NCBI GenBank assembly: GCA_019429105.1
Contig: JAHYJE010000004.1
Coordinates: forward strand, 32,956-96,955
Reading direction: 5' to 3'
Origin: Syntrophobacterales bacterium
Lineage (GTDB): Bacteria; Desulfobacterota; Syntrophia; Syntrophales; UBA5619
DNA: 64,000 nucleotides
This document shows, piece by piece, positions 54,908 through 63,876 of the stretch. The notes beneath the pieces were generated by a model. That model saw nothing but the letters and a program-made list of their open reading frames with translations. It made no database searches and had not been told where the DNA came from. The translations under genes were made by a program, and so were the position numbers. How positions within the stretch are numbered: the first letter of the stretch is position 1; each line of letters starts with the position of its first letter.

Positions 54908-56422
54908 ATGAAAAATTACATACTTGCTCTCGATCAGGGGACGACGAGTTCGCGGGCGATCATCTTCGATAGAAACGGCCTGCCGGTTGCCGTCGCGCAA
55001 AAGGAATTCACGCAGCTCTACCCCAAGCCCGGCTGGGTGGAGCACAACCCCGAGGAAATCTGGTCAACCCAGGCCGGTGTTGCGATGGAAGCGATTGCCA
55101 AGGCCGGCCTGGAGGTCGCCGCGATCGTGGCGATCGGAATCACCAATCAGCGCGAAACCACGGTAGTCTGGAACAAAAAAACGGGGAAGCCCGTGTTTAA
55201 CGCCATTGTCTGGCAGGACAGACGCACCGCCGATTTCTGCGACAAATTAATAACCGCTGGGTACAGCAGCATAATCCTTCAAAAAACGGGCCTTGTCATT
55301 GACGCCTATTTCTCCGCCACCAAGCTGCGCTGGATACTCGATAATGTAAAAAACGCCCGCAAACAAGCTGAAAAAGGGGAGCTGGCCTTCGGGACAATCG
55401 ATTCCTGGCTGCTTTGGAACCTTACCCGGGGCAGGCTGCATGCAACCGATGTGACCAACGCGTCGCGAACCATGCTGTTCAACATTCACTCCCTGCAGTG
55501 GGACGAGGAGCTGCTCGAGCTTTTCGGAATACCCGCTTCGCTCCTGCCGGAGGTGCGTTCCTCCAGCGAGATTTACGGGGAATCCACGGGGCTCTTTTCA
55601 TCCCCCCTTCCCATTGCGGGAATTGCCGGCGACCAGCAGGCCTCGCTCTTCGGGCAGATGTGCACCGAGCCGGGAATGGTCAAGAACACCTACGGCACCG
55701 GCTGCTTCATTATGATGAATATCGGCGACCAGCCGGTGGAATCGAAAAACCGGCTCCTGACCACTGTAGCATGGAAAATCGGCGACAAAACGCAGTACGC
55801 ACTCGAGGGGAGCATTTTTATTGCCGGCGCGGTTGTCCAGTGGCTGCGCGACGAACTGGGAATAATAGGCAAGGCGGCGGATGTCGAAGCGCTGGCAGGC
55901 GCGGTCCCGGACAGCGGCGGCGTCTATTTTGTTCCCGCCTTTGCCGGGCTGGGTGCGCCCTATTGGAATCAGCATGCCCGAGGCGCCATATTTGGCATGA
56001 CCAGGGGGACGACTGCCGCGCATATCGCCCGTGCGGCGCTGGAGAGCATCGCTTACCAGACCATCGAGGTTATCCGGGCGATGCAGAAGGACTCCGGCAT
56101 TGCGTTCAGAGAGTTGCGAGTTGACGGAGGGGCAACGGCCAATAACCTGCTGATGCAGTTTCAGGCCGATCTGCTCAGGGCCAAGGTGGCGCGTCCCCGG
56201 GTAGCCGAGACTACCGCCCTGGGCGCTGCTTATCTGGCCGGGCTTGCCGTCGGCTGCTGGAGCACGATGGCTGAAATCAAAAAGCAGCGGCAGATAGACA
56301 GGATTTTTTCTTCCCGCATGAAAGAGGCGGAGGCCCAAATGCTGATCAGGGGCTGGCGACGCGCGGTGAGCGCCGCCCAGGTCTGGGTGTCCAACCCGGG
56401 GGTGGATTCCGAACATGAATGA
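54908..56422 (+). CDS. glpK: glycerol kinase
   Basis: Phosphorylates glycerol to sn-glycerol 3-phosphate. FGGY family: [15 protein letters not shown] (phosphate 1), [28 protein letters not shown] with the glycerol-contacting [34 protein letters not shown] and [19 protein letters not shown]. 504 residues. ATG 54908 is three bases past the larA-like stop. The stop is odd: MITE copy C begins at 56421, two bases into the TGA, and without it the frame would run on EHEWIKLEKHFNLKHDG past the present end. So the element supplies the stop codon. Confidence 0.94.
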   Translation: MKNYILALDQGTTSSRAIIFDRNGLPVAVAQKEFTQLYPKPGWVEHNPEEIWSTQAGVAMEAIAKAGLEVAAIVAIGITNQRETTVVWNKKTGKPVFNAIVWQDRRTADFCDKLITAGYSSIILQKTGLVIDAYFSATKLRWILDNVKNARKQAEKGELAFGTIDSWLLWNLTRGRLHATDVTNASRTMLFNIHSLQWDEELLELFGIPASLLPEVRSSSEIYGESTGLFSSPLPIAGIAGDQQASLFGQMCTEPGMVKNTYGTGCFIMMNIGDQPVESKNRLLTTVAWKIGDKTQYALEGSIFIAGAVVQWLRDELGIIGKAADVEALAGAVPDSGGVYFVPAFAGLGAPYWNQHARGAIFGMTRGTTAAHIARAALESIAYQTIEVIRAMQKDSGIAFRELRVDGGATANNLLMQFQADLLRAKVARPRVAETTALGAAYLAGLAVGCWSTMAEIKKQRQIDRIFSSRMKEAEAQMLIRGWRRAVSAAQVWVSNPGVDSEHE

Positions 56423-56594
56423 GCCAATTGCAAAACTATTTGTCATTCCCGAAAGCGGAGCTTAATGTACACAATGCTTCTATCGGGAATACGGTTTTTC
56501 AAGCAGTTAGAACCAGATTATGAACATTAAACTTCGTTTTCCCGCTTAAAATCATTGCGGGAATGACAGAATGTGAGAGTTTTGCAATTGCCTC
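56421..56594. mobile_element. MITE-like element, copy C (174 bp)
   Basis: Ends GAGCCAATTGCAAAAC and GTTTTGCAATTGCCTC with GAAT duplicated on both sides (56417-56420 and 56595-56598). Two 21-base modules at 56454-56474 and 56519-56539. The first 124 bases are identical to copy D at 63877, implying recent movement or gene conversion. Confidence 0.88.
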
Positions 56595-56647
56595 GAATGG
56601 ATAAAATTGGAGAAGCATTTTAACCTTAAACATGATGGGAGGAAAGT

Positions 56648-56959
56648 ATGGCCGAGCAAGTATCGAATATAAAGGAAATGGTGGCCTATCAGGCAGGGTC
56701 CATTGTCAGCAAGGAGATCATCGCGAAAACGACCGGAACGGTGACCATCTTTGCCTTTGACCAGGATCAGGGATTAAGTGAGCATACAGCCCCCTTTGAC
56801 GCCTTGGTTCAGATAGTGGAGGGCGAGGCGGAGATCCTTATCGCCGGAGAATCCCATCATTTGCAGGAAGGACAAATAATCATCATGCCTGCCGGTAAGC
56901 CGCATGCCGTGAAGGCCTTGAAGAAATTCAAGATGATGCTGGCAATGGTAAAATCATGA
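56648..56959 (+). CDS. small single-domain cupin
   Basis: 103-residue cytosolic beta-barrel protein. TIFAFDQDQGLSEHTAPFDALVQIVEGEAEILIAGE is cupin motif 1 (metal-binding His/Glu pattern, here with one His) and EGQIIIMPAGKPHAVKAL is motif 2 with its His. Function unknown; such proteins often bind metals or small ligands. GGGAGGAAAGT precedes ATG 56648. The MITE between it and glpK may have separated a former operon. Confidence 0.82.
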   Translation: MAEQVSNIKEMVAYQAGSIVSKEIIAKTTGTVTIFAFDQDQGLSEHTAPFDALVQIVEGEAEILIAGESHHLQEGQIIIMPAGKPHAVKALKKFKMMLAMVKS

Positions 56960-57085
56960 TCGATGTTGAGGGCAGACAAAGATCAGGGAAATAAACTAAT
57001 CAAGCTCATCAGGATGGATCAGTTGACTTCGGTAATGAGCCTTGAGAGTGAAAGGCCCGGTTCAGCATTTCCTGAGCTCAATCAC

Positions 57086-57253
57086 TCAAAGATGCCCGAA
57101 GATTGCCGAGGCGTTGGCGAGAATCAGATCGGCGCCGGCTGCACGCAGACTTTTCTCGTCGGCGCTTCCCGTCAAGACCCCGACCGCGCAGCTTCCCGCC
57201 TGCCGGGCGTTGATGATATCCGTCGCCTGCCAGGTTTTAGGTTCTATCTTCAA
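57086..57253 (-). pseudogene. HAD-type phosphatase, C-terminal remnant
   Basis: A minus-strand frame overlapping the end of the next gene reads KTWQATDIINARQAGSCAVG followed by VLTGSADEKSLRAAGADLIL and ANASAIFGHL. The DIINARQAGS...VGVLTG pattern is the C-terminal motif of HAD hydrolases such as phosphoglycolate phosphatase. Only about 50 residues exist; the catalytic DxD half is absent because the upstream gene occupies that place. Probably the scar of a deletion that fused this region to the acyl-CoA synthetase gene. Confidence 0.5.
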
Positions 57254-58649
57254 AACCGCTCATTTCCCGATACTCCCGGAGCGCTGCCAGGGCGCTCGCC
57301 GCCCGCTCCGGGGTAGGAAAATTGACGAGGGCGCCTCCTGCCTCGAGTTTCCGGATTTCCTCGTCCCAAATTCCCGGTGGGGAGAGCAGGCAGGAGATAA
57401 CCGGTTTTTTCTGCTTCCATTCCAGCAGGAGTCTGGAAAAGCCGGCTATGGCATCCCTGTTGGCGGAAGCGAATACCATGAGGAGCACAACACCGTCCAC
57501 ATTGTCATCTTCCAGCGCCGCCCGAATGATGCCCTCGATTGCCCCGGTGTTGTACCAGGCCGGTCCCATGTCCACGGGGTTCGTGCGCAGGGCAAGGGGC
57601 GGAAGCAGTTTGTTGATCAATAGCTGAGTCTCCGGGCAAAAAGCGGCTATCTCCAGACCTTTGGATTCGCAGACATCCGCGGCGGCGATGCCGGGACCCG
57701 CCTGACCTGTAAGAATGGCGACTTTTCCTCCCACGGGAAGCGGGCAAAGGGAAAGGGCGCGCGCTGTATCGAGAAGTTGCTCCGCGCTTTCAACCTGGAG
57801 AACGCCCGCCTGTTTGAACGCCCCGGCGTAGATTTCCTGCCTCCCGGCCAGAGACCCGGTATGGGAAGCGGAGGCCTGATTGCCGGTGCGGGAGTTTCCA
57901 GTCTTGTAGGCGACAACCGGTTTGGCAAAACGGGCATTTTTCATCGCCGTCAGGAACCGGCGCGGCTCATCCATGCCCTCAATATACAGGGCAATGACCC
58001 GCGTTTCCGGATCGTCCATCAGATAGGCGATCATTTCGGGAAAGTCAACATTAAGGCGGTTTCCCAGACCGACTATCTTGCTGAAGCCCACGTTCTGCCG
58101 CATGGCCAGAAACCCGACCAGATGCGAGACGCCGCCGCTCTGGCTGACGAAGGCGATATTGCCTTTGGGTAGCAACGAGAACTCCGGGGTAAAGGAGGCG
58201 TTCAGGTTCAATCGAAGGTTGAGCATGCCGAAGGTGTTCGGGCCGATAACCGGGAGGCCGGCCTTTCGGGCGAACTCGGCCAGGGAGCTCTGGAGCGCGG
58301 CGCCCTCGGGATCGTCGATTTCCTTGAAACCGGCGGTGATCAAGACCACCCCTTTCACGTTTTTTTGACGGCATTCCTGAAAGATATCCGGAACCATCTT
58401 TGCGGGCAGGACGATCACGGCCAAATCGATGGCGCCGGGAAAATCCCCGAGGGATGAAAACGCATGGATGCCCATAATTGAATCGGTTCCCGGGTTTACG
58501 GGAACAATCGTTCCCGTAAACCCGCCTGCGGTCAGGCTTTTCATTACATGGAACCCGAGCTTGTCGGGGTTTGCCGAAGCCCCCAGCACGGCAACCGCAC
58601 GAGGATTGAAAAGGCGCTCCAGATTTTTCAACATAACTGCCTCGGCCAT
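57237..58649 (-). CDS. ADP-forming acyl-CoA synthetase, alpha-type subunit
   Basis: 470 residues: CoA-binding Rossmann domain (RAVAVLGASANPDKLGFHVMKSL), succinyl-CoA-synthetase-like domains (VPVNPG, VIGPNTFGMLN, FVSQSGGVSHLV) and SASHTGSLAG with the His that is phosphorylated in this family. The ATP-grasp beta subunit is not present in the window, so it must be elsewhere or the enzyme is incomplete. In fermenters this enzyme conserves ATP from acyl-CoA. ATG 58649 has GCAGGAGG; a longer start adds 32 poorly supported residues. Downstream of Liv cluster 3 and a cupin on the same strand. Confidence 0.85.
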   Translation of the reverse strand: MAEAVMLKNLERLFNPRAVAVLGASANPDKLGFHVMKSLTAGGFTGTIVPVNPGTDSIMGIHAFSSLGDFPGAIDLAVIVLPAKMVPDIFQECRQKNVKGVVLITAGFKEIDDPEGAALQSSLAEFARKAGLPVIGPNTFGMLNLRLNLNASFTPEFSLLPKGNIAFVSQSGGVSHLVGFLAMRQNVGFSKIVGLGNRLNVDFPEMIAYLMDDPETRVIALYIEGMDEPRRFLTAMKNARFAKPVVAYKTGNSRTGNQASASHTGSLAGRQEIYAGAFKQAGVLQVESAEQLLDTARALSLCPLPVGGKVAILTGQAGPGIAAADVCESKGLEIAAFCPETQLLINKLLPPLALRTNPVDMGPAWYNTGAIEGIIRAALEDDNVDGVVLLMVFASANRDAIAGFSRLLLEWKQKKPVISCLLSPPGIWDEEIRKLEAGGALVNFPTPERAASALAALREYREMSGFEDRT

Positions 58650-58758
58650 TGGCTGATCCTCCTGCGATCTTTGGACGAAAATCTTCCCTGGAAATTGGGC
58701 GGCAAGCAGTGAACCTTGCGTTCCCGTCTTTCGGCAAGTCCGCATTGCCGGAAGTTAC

Positions 58759-58867
58759 TGCGGACTACGATTTGTCGCTATATAAGGCACGCTACCACTA
58801 TCCCCGTCAATCTCGCTCTGGCCGTTGCGATGCGGACTCCGGTTTGTCGCTTATGTAAAAAACGCTA
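58759..58867. repeat. imperfect 37-base direct repeat
   Basis: TGCGGACT..G.TTTGTCGCT followed by ACGCTAC occurs at 58759-58795 and again at 58831-58867. The second copy contains the stop codon of the cupin gene. No inverted ends; probably a local duplication. Confidence 0.6.
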
Positions 58868-59254
58868 CTCTCTTATATTGGCGATGCTGCACAAAAAAGT
58901 GCATTCCTCCGTGTCGCTCGCGTTTTTCATGCTGTGCGGCTCCAGCGTCGGGAGATAGACGAAGTCGTGGGGGCCCAAAACCTTTTCCCCGGTCGCCTTG
59001 TCGTTTTCGTCGTAGGACACAACCAAGAGACGCCCCGACAGGACATAGGTGGTCTGATAATAGGAGTGACTGTGAATCGGCACCTCGCCGCCCGGGCCGA
59101 CCGTGAAAAAACGCAGCCCGTAATCCGGCGCCGCTTCGGGACCGGCCTTGGAGAGCCACTGTATCCAAACATCCTTTACCTGCTGGAGTCGGCCCTTGTA
59201 GGTGATGGTCTCGACCCTTGTTTTAAAGACATCCCTGGCATTCATTGCAATCAT
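58865..59254 (-). CDS. cupin-domain protein
   Basis: About 129 residues. Cupin motif 1 is GEVPIHSHSYYQTTYVLSGRLLV with two His and motif 2 LGPHDFVYLPTLEPHSMKN with another His, so a metal site is likely. Unlike the small cupin at 56648 it has a full metal-ligand set. ATG 59254 is chosen after CAGGGGG; an earlier in-frame start adds 12 residues, a later ATG removes three. It follows the cluster 3 receptor gene by about 90 bases; function unknown. Confidence 0.82.
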   Translation of the reverse strand: MIAMNARDVFKTRVETITYKGRLQQVKDVWIQWLSKAGPEAAPDYGLRFFTVGPGGEVPIHSHSYYQTTYVLSGRLLVVSYDENDKATGEKVLGPHDFVYLPTLEPHSMKNASDTEECTFLCSIANIRE

Positions 59255-59345
59255 GGGAACCCCCTGTATTGTTATAATGCGACTGCTCACTTTAAGCGAG
59301 CACGAAGCTGTTCAGCCTGCAGCCTATATGTTCTGAGCAGTTACG

Positions 59346-60521
59346 TTAGGGAGTAATCAAATTCTTGTCGGTGATCACGCCGAAGTAGCGAAAACGCCCG
59401 TCTTTTACTTGCTGCACCTGCACCTCCTTGACAACCTCGCCATTTTTGAAGCCGCGGATGACGCCGGTCAGCCCGTTGTAATCCTTCGTGGCGGCGATTG
59501 CGTCGCGCATTGCCTTGCCGTCGGTGCTGCCCGCGCGTTTGATGCCGTCGCAGATGATCATGAACGCGTCATAGGCCGATGCGCCGACCATGTCCGGCTG
59601 GATATTGAAGCGGCTCTCGTAGCTCTTCAGAAATTCCTGCACAAACTGCCTTTTGTCGTCGCGGTTGAGGTTGGTGACGATCACGAAGCCATTGGCCGCA
59701 TCGCCGGCGATCTCAAGAGTTTTGGGGGAGTCGGCCCCTTCTTCGCCGATGATCCGGGCCTTGATGCCGAGCTCACGCGCCTGTTTGAGCACAGGGCCGG
59801 TCTGGAAGTAGTAGCCGCTTGCAAAGATGACGTCGGGATTGATTTCCTTTATCTTCGAAAGGTAAGGTTTGAAATCCTTTTCCGACATCGGGTAGGTCTG
59901 GGTGCTGACGACCTTCGCCTGACCCTTGGCGAACTTGGCGATATACTCGTTAAAACCCTCGGCCAGTGTGCGGCCGAAGTCGTTGTCGCTGGTGAGCAGA
60001 GCAATCTTTTTGCCTTTGAGCAGCTTCACAGCCGCGTAGGCGGCGGCTCGTCCTTCCACCGCGCCGAGAAACCCGTTGCGGTAGTTAAAGTTGCCGGCTT
60101 TGGTGACGTCGGGGTGAATTGCGTAGGCCGCAACCAGAGGGATTTCCTCGTCCTGAAAAAGCGGCGCGATCGCCCGGGTAGGCATACTGTAAGAACCGGC
60201 CACCAGCGCCGCCACCTTGTCCTGCTGGAGAAGCTTCTGGGCCAGCGCGACGGCCTCTTTCGCATCGGCCCTATCGTCATAGACAACCAGCTCGATCTTT
60301 TTCCCCAGCAGACCGCCGGCCTTGTTCACCTTTTCCACGGCCAGATCGACAGAATTCTTCACACTGGCGCCATCCGCCGCGGCAAACCCGGTAAGCGGCG
60401 CCAGCAGGCCGATCTTGATGGTTTCCGCGGCATTTGCCGTCGCCCATCCGGCAAGCAGCATAACCACCCCTAACAACGTAGAACTGATCAGTTTATGAAC
60501 ATTAACCTTTGTTTTCATCAT
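59346..60521 (-). CDS. Liv-type ABC transporter substrate-binding protein (cluster 3)
   Basis: 391-residue periplasmic receptor. Signal peptide has the core LISSTLLGVVMLLAGWATANAA, cut near residue 31, then ETIKIGLLAPLTGFAAADGASVKNSVDLAVEKVNKAGG and GSYSMPTRAIAPLFQDEEIPLVAAYA, typical of Peripla_BP_6. The first residues, MMKTKVNVHK, are encoded by a degenerate 21-base module (60495-60515, 17 of 21 matching the uvrC copy), so the repeat forms the basic n-region of the signal peptide. GGAAAGGAGAGGG precedes the double ATG. It follows livHMGF in transcription order. Confidence 0.9.
   Translation of the reverse strand: MMKTKVNVHKLISSTLLGVVMLLAGWATANAAETIKIGLLAPLTGFAAADGASVKNSVDLAVEKVNKAGGLLGKKIELVVYDDRADAKEAVALAQKLLQQDKVAALVAGSYSMPTRAIAPLFQDEEIPLVAAYAIHPDVTKAGNFNYRNGFLGAVEGRAAAYAAVKLLKGKKIALLTSDNDFGRTLAEGFNEYIAKFAKGQAKVVSTQTYPMSEKDFKPYLSKIKEINPDVIFASGYYFQTGPVLKQARELGIKARIIGEEGADSPKTLEIAGDAANGFVIVTNLNRDDKRQFVQEFLKSYESRFNIQPDMVGASAYDAFMIICDGIKRAGSTDGKAMRDAIAATKDYNGLTGVIRGFKNGEVVKEVQVQQVKDGRFRYFGVITDKNLITP
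60495..60515 (-). repeat. degenerate 21-base module at the start of the cluster 3 receptor gene
   Basis: On the minus strand AAAACAAAGGTTAATGTTCA(T), matching the uvrC module at 17 of 21 positions and translated in the same frame (K-x-x-V-N-V-H). Confidence 0.55.
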
Positions 60522-60583
60522 ACCCTCTCCTTTCCAGAAAGTTTCATTTTACCGCCCTTTTTAACTATCAACTTTTAACTATC

Positions 60584-61294
60584 TCACTCCCCCAGATACG
60601 CCGCCTTGAGCTGCGGATCCTTCAACAGTTCTTCCGCGTAACCAGCGAATATGCAAGTGCCGGTTTCAAGTACGTAGGCGCGATTGGATATTTCGAGGGA
60701 GGCGAGCGCATTCTGTTCGACGAGCAGGATGGTCAGCCCCTTCTCCCGATTGAGCTGGGCGAGAACAGCGAAGACCTGATCGACTAATTTCGGCATGAGC
60801 CCCATGGAGACTTCATCCACCAAAAGCAGCTCCGGGTCGGAGACGAGCGCCCGGGCAATAGCGAGCTGCTGCTGTTCGCCGCCCGAGAGCGTTGAGGCCG
60901 GCTGACGGCTGCGTTCCTTGAGAATCGGGAATAGTTCGTGCACCCAGCCGATTCTGTCTTTGACCTCGATTTTTCGGTGCAGGCCGTAAAGACCGGTCAG
61001 CAGGTTTTCCTGCACTCTCAAGCGGGGAAATACCCGCGCCCGCTCCGGAACAAGCCTCATGCCGCGCCTGGCCCGCTCGAATGAGGGGAGCCCTTTTATT
61101 TCCTCATCCTTGAAACGGATGCTTCCCCCGCTTACCGGCGCCATGCCCATCAGTCCGCCCAGGATCGAGGTCTTGCCGGCGCCGTTGGCGCCGATGATGG
61201 AAACGAGCTCCCCTTTCTCCAGATTGAAACTTACCCCCGATACCGCGTGGATGTCCCCGTAAGAGATGGACAGGTCTTTTACCTCAAGCAGCAT
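60584..61294 (-). CDS. livF: Liv-type ABC ATPase, LivF subunit (cluster 3)
   Basis: 236 residues. Walker A GANGAGKT (about 34-41), Q-loop LVPERARVFPRL, signature LSGGEQQQLAIA, Walker B LLLVDEVSMGL with Val in place of the usual Pro, and switch VEQN. The start lies inside livG (11-base overlap). The receptor gene follows after 62 bases. Confidence 0.9.
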   Translation of the reverse strand: MLLEVKDLSISYGDIHAVSGVSFNLEKGELVSIIGANGAGKTSILGGLMGMAPVSGGSIRFKDEEIKGLPSFERARRGMRLVPERARVFPRLRVQENLLTGLYGLHRKIEVKDRIGWVHELFPILKERSRQPASTLSGGEQQQLAIARALVSDPELLLVDEVSMGLMPKLVDQVFAVLAQLNREKGLTILLVEQNALASLEISNRAYVLETGTCIFAGYAEELLKDPQLKAAYLGE

Positions 61295-62051
61295 GGGCGC
61301 TTCCTTTCCGGCCGAGGTATGCCTCGATTACCGCCTCATTGGCGCGCACCTCCGCCGGCGTCCCTTCGGTCAGTTTGCTGCCGTGCTCCAGGACGACCAG
61401 CCTGTCGCAAAGTCCCATGGCCACCCGCATGTTGTGTTCGATCAGCAAAACCGTCAGGCCGTCCTCGCGAATGACTCGGATCAGCGCTTCCAACTGGGCG
61501 ATCTCTTCGTGGCGCAGGCCGGAAAATGATTCGTCCAAAAGCAGGAGTTTGTGGCCGACGGCAAGCGCCCTCGCTATTTCCAGCCTCCGGAGATTCCCCA
61601 ACGGCAGAAGGCCGGCCCGGCGTTCGGAAAGTTCGGGAAGGCCGACCTTTTCCAGCAGGTTCATTGCCCCGCGCCGTTCGGCGGGGGTCTTCCATCCTGA
61701 CCAGATCTTCAACGTGCTCCGGTAGCGGGTAATTCCGCGGGCCGCGATGACGTTTTCCAGAACGGTCAGGTTGGCAAACGGTTTCACAATCTGGAAGGTG
61801 CGGCCGATCCCCAGATTGGCAATCGCGTGCGGCGCAAGGCCGTCAATGCGGCGTGCGTTCAGAAATATCTGCCCCGCCGTGGGTTTGTAAATGCCGGAGA
61901 TGAGGTTGAAACAGACTGTTTTGCCGGCGCCGTTCGGTCCGAGCAGGCCGAGGATTTCACCCTGTTCGATATTGAAGCTGACGCCTTCCACCGCCTTCAG
62001 TCCGCCAAAGGATTTGGAAAGCCCGGAAATATTGAGTAACGGCCGTTTCAT
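61284..62051 (-). CDS. livG: Liv-type ABC ATPase, LivG subunit (cluster 3), atypical signature
   Basis: 255 residues from ATG 62051, which overlaps the livM stop (ATGA). Walker A GPNGAGKT, Q-loop RTFQIVKPF and H-loop IEHNM are normal. The ABC signature is LLPLGNLRR instead of LSGGQ-like and Walker B is LLLLDESFSGL with Ser for Pro. Cluster 1 LivG also has a departed signature, so this may be a subgroup trait. Confidence 0.9.
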   Translation of the reverse strand: MKRPLLNISGLSKSFGGLKAVEGVSFNIEQGEILGLLGPNGAGKTVCFNLISGIYKPTAGQIFLNARRIDGLAPHAIANLGIGRTFQIVKPFANLTVLENVIAARGITRYRSTLKIWSGWKTPAERRGAMNLLEKVGLPELSERRAGLLPLGNLRRLEIARALAVGHKLLLLDESFSGLRHEEIAQLEALIRVIREDGLTVLLIEHNMRVAMGLCDRLVVLEHGSKLTEGTPAEVRANEAVIEAYLGRKGSAHAA

Positions 62052-62932
62052 TTCTTCCCCCGGGGTAGTATTTTTGTAAACACCCGCCGCGCCAGGCTGT
62101 TTTCGCCCAGAATCCCGCCGGGTTGGAAGCGGATCATCAGTAACAGCAAGGTCGTATAGAAAAGGATGCGGTAGTCGATCAGGGGGCGGAAGAGCTCCGG
62201 CAGGATTCCGATGATGATGGCGCCAAGGATCGGCCCCCACAGTGTTCCGATGCCCCCCACCACGACCATGCTCAGCAGGGAGACCGACAGGGGAAACGAA
62301 AAGTCGGAAGACGAGATGAAGTGCATGAAATGGGCGTAGAGCGCCCCGCCCAGTCCGGCCATGCCGGTGCCGATAACGAAGGCCAGCAGCTTGAAGCGCA
62401 CGGGCGAGATTCCCACGCTGGACGCAGCCGCTTCCTCCTCGCGCATCGCAAAGCACGCCAGCCCTGCCCACGAGCGCGTCAGCCACCAGCTTATTATCAT
62501 TACGACAGCGAGAAAAAAGAGGCACAAATAAAGAAACTCCGTCCCCCGAAATTTGAGATCGAAAAGAACAACCCGGGGGATGCCGCTGATTCCCAGCGCC
62601 CCGCCGAAAAACTCGAAGTTGTTGAACACCGCCTCGACGATGAAGTTGATGCCGATCGTGGTAATCGCCAGAAAGTCGTCGCGCACCCGCAGGCTGGGGA
62701 TGCCCAAAAGCAGTCCGATTGCGGCGGTGATCGCGATTACCCCGGGCAGGGCGACCCAGAACGAAAGCCCGGCCTTGGTGGCCAGAAGCGCCGCCGCGTA
62801 GGCCCCGATCCCGAAAAAGGCGGCGTGGCCGAGGGAAATCTGCCCGGCAAAGCCCACGATCACATTGAGGCCCGAAGCCACGATGGCATTGATGGCGATG
62901 ATGGTGGCAATGGTGACAAGATATCCGTTCAC
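62048..62932 (-). CDS. livM: Liv-type ABC permease, LivM subunit (cluster 3)
   Basis: 294 residues, strongly hydrophobic. ASGLNVIVGFAGQISLGHAAFFGIGAYAAALLATK is the classic LivM signature, followed by GGALGISGIPR, FAMREEEAAASSVGISPVRFKLLAF and VVGGIGTLWGPILGAIII. GTG start at 62932. Lies 22 bases after livH. Confidence 0.9.
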   Translation of the reverse strand: MNGYLVTIATIIAINAIVASGLNVIVGFAGQISLGHAAFFGIGAYAAALLATKAGLSFWVALPGVIAITAAIGLLLGIPSLRVRDDFLAITTIGINFIVEAVFNNFEFFGGALGISGIPRVVLFDLKFRGTEFLYLCLFFLAVVMIISWWLTRSWAGLACFAMREEEAAASSVGISPVRFKLLAFVIGTGMAGLGGALYAHFMHFISSSDFSFPLSVSLLSMVVVGGIGTLWGPILGAIIIGILPELFRPLIDYRILFYTTLLLLMIRFQPGGILGENSLARRVFTKILPRGKK

Positions 62933-62954
62933 GTTTTCAGTCCTTTATCTCTGC

Positions 62955-63818
62955 TCAGCGGGAACCCATGATCCCTTCGGAGCGCCACATCAGCACGCCG
63001 ATCATCGCGATGAACGCAATCGCGTCCCGGGGCAACGGGATGTTCGCGTAACCGATGAGCAGCGTCTCGGCCATGCCGAGGAGCATCGACGCGACAACCG
63101 CCCCCGGCGCCGAACCCATGCCCCCCACGACGATGATGGCGAGCGTTTTGTATGCCGGGATTGCGCCCATCGTCGGATAAATCTGGTTGAAATAGATGCC
63201 GACCAGAATCCCGGCGATTGCCGCGATGGCGGAACCGATGACAAAGGTGATGCTGATAATCAGATGGGAATTGATTCCCATCGCGTCGGCGATTGCCCGG
63301 TCCTGGGAGGCGGCCCGCATGGCGAGGCCCAGTTCGGTTTTTGTCGTGATCACCCAAAGCAAGGCGAGCACCAGTGCGGTGATGCAGTAAACTGCCGTGA
63401 TCGTGGAGTTTATCGTTACGCCGGCGATGTGCAGCTCCGGAAACGGGAGAACCGCCGGAAAGGTCAGAATCTGGGGTCCGGCGAGCAGCCGGGAGAGTTC
63501 CTCGACGGAAAGCAGAATCGCGATGCTGGCGATGAGCGGCACGAAGGGCGGGTACTTCAGGAGCGGAAAATAAACGAACCGTTCGATCAGGACACCCAGG
63601 AGCGCGCAAACGGCCATGCTGCCCAGAATGGCGGCAAGCAGGCTGCCCGTGAGGTTGAAAAACAGCAGCCCCATGTAGGCGCCAACGGTGTAAACCGCCG
63701 CATGGGCAACGTGCAGGATGCGCATGATCCCATAGACCAAAGCCAGCCCCAGGGTGATCAGGGCATATATGGAGCCCGTCGCGATGCCGTTCAGCAGTTG
63801 TTCGATAAATAGCTGCAT
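62955..63818 (-). CDS. livH: Liv-type ABC permease, LivH subunit (cluster 3)
   Basis: 287 residues with about eight hydrophobic segments. Signature GIATGSIYALITLGLALVYGIMRILHVAHAAVYTVGAYMG at the N-terminus; GLAMRAASQDRAIADAMGIN and VGGMGSAPGAVVASMLLG later. First gene of cluster 3; 58 bases upstream of its start MITE copy D begins. Confidence 0.9.
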   Translation of the reverse strand: MQLFIEQLLNGIATGSIYALITLGLALVYGIMRILHVAHAAVYTVGAYMGLLFFNLTGSLLAAILGSMAVCALLGVLIERFVYFPLLKYPPFVPLIASIAILLSVEELSRLLAGPQILTFPAVLPFPELHIAGVTINSTITAVYCITALVLALLWVITTKTELGLAMRAASQDRAIADAMGINSHLIISITFVIGSAIAAIAGILVGIYFNQIYPTMGAIPAYKTLAIIVVGGMGSAPGAVVASMLLGMAETLLIGYANIPLPRDAIAFIAMIGVLMWRSEGIMGSR

Positions 63819-63876
63819 CTCTTGCCGGTTCTCTCCTGTTTCAGGGACTGCACCTATACACTACATCTTTACGAGG

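Noticed and set aside
59409..60473. 354-codon plus-strand open frame opposite the cluster 3 receptor
   Set aside because: Antisense to a gene with a clear signal peptide and family match; codon pattern mirrors the real gene.
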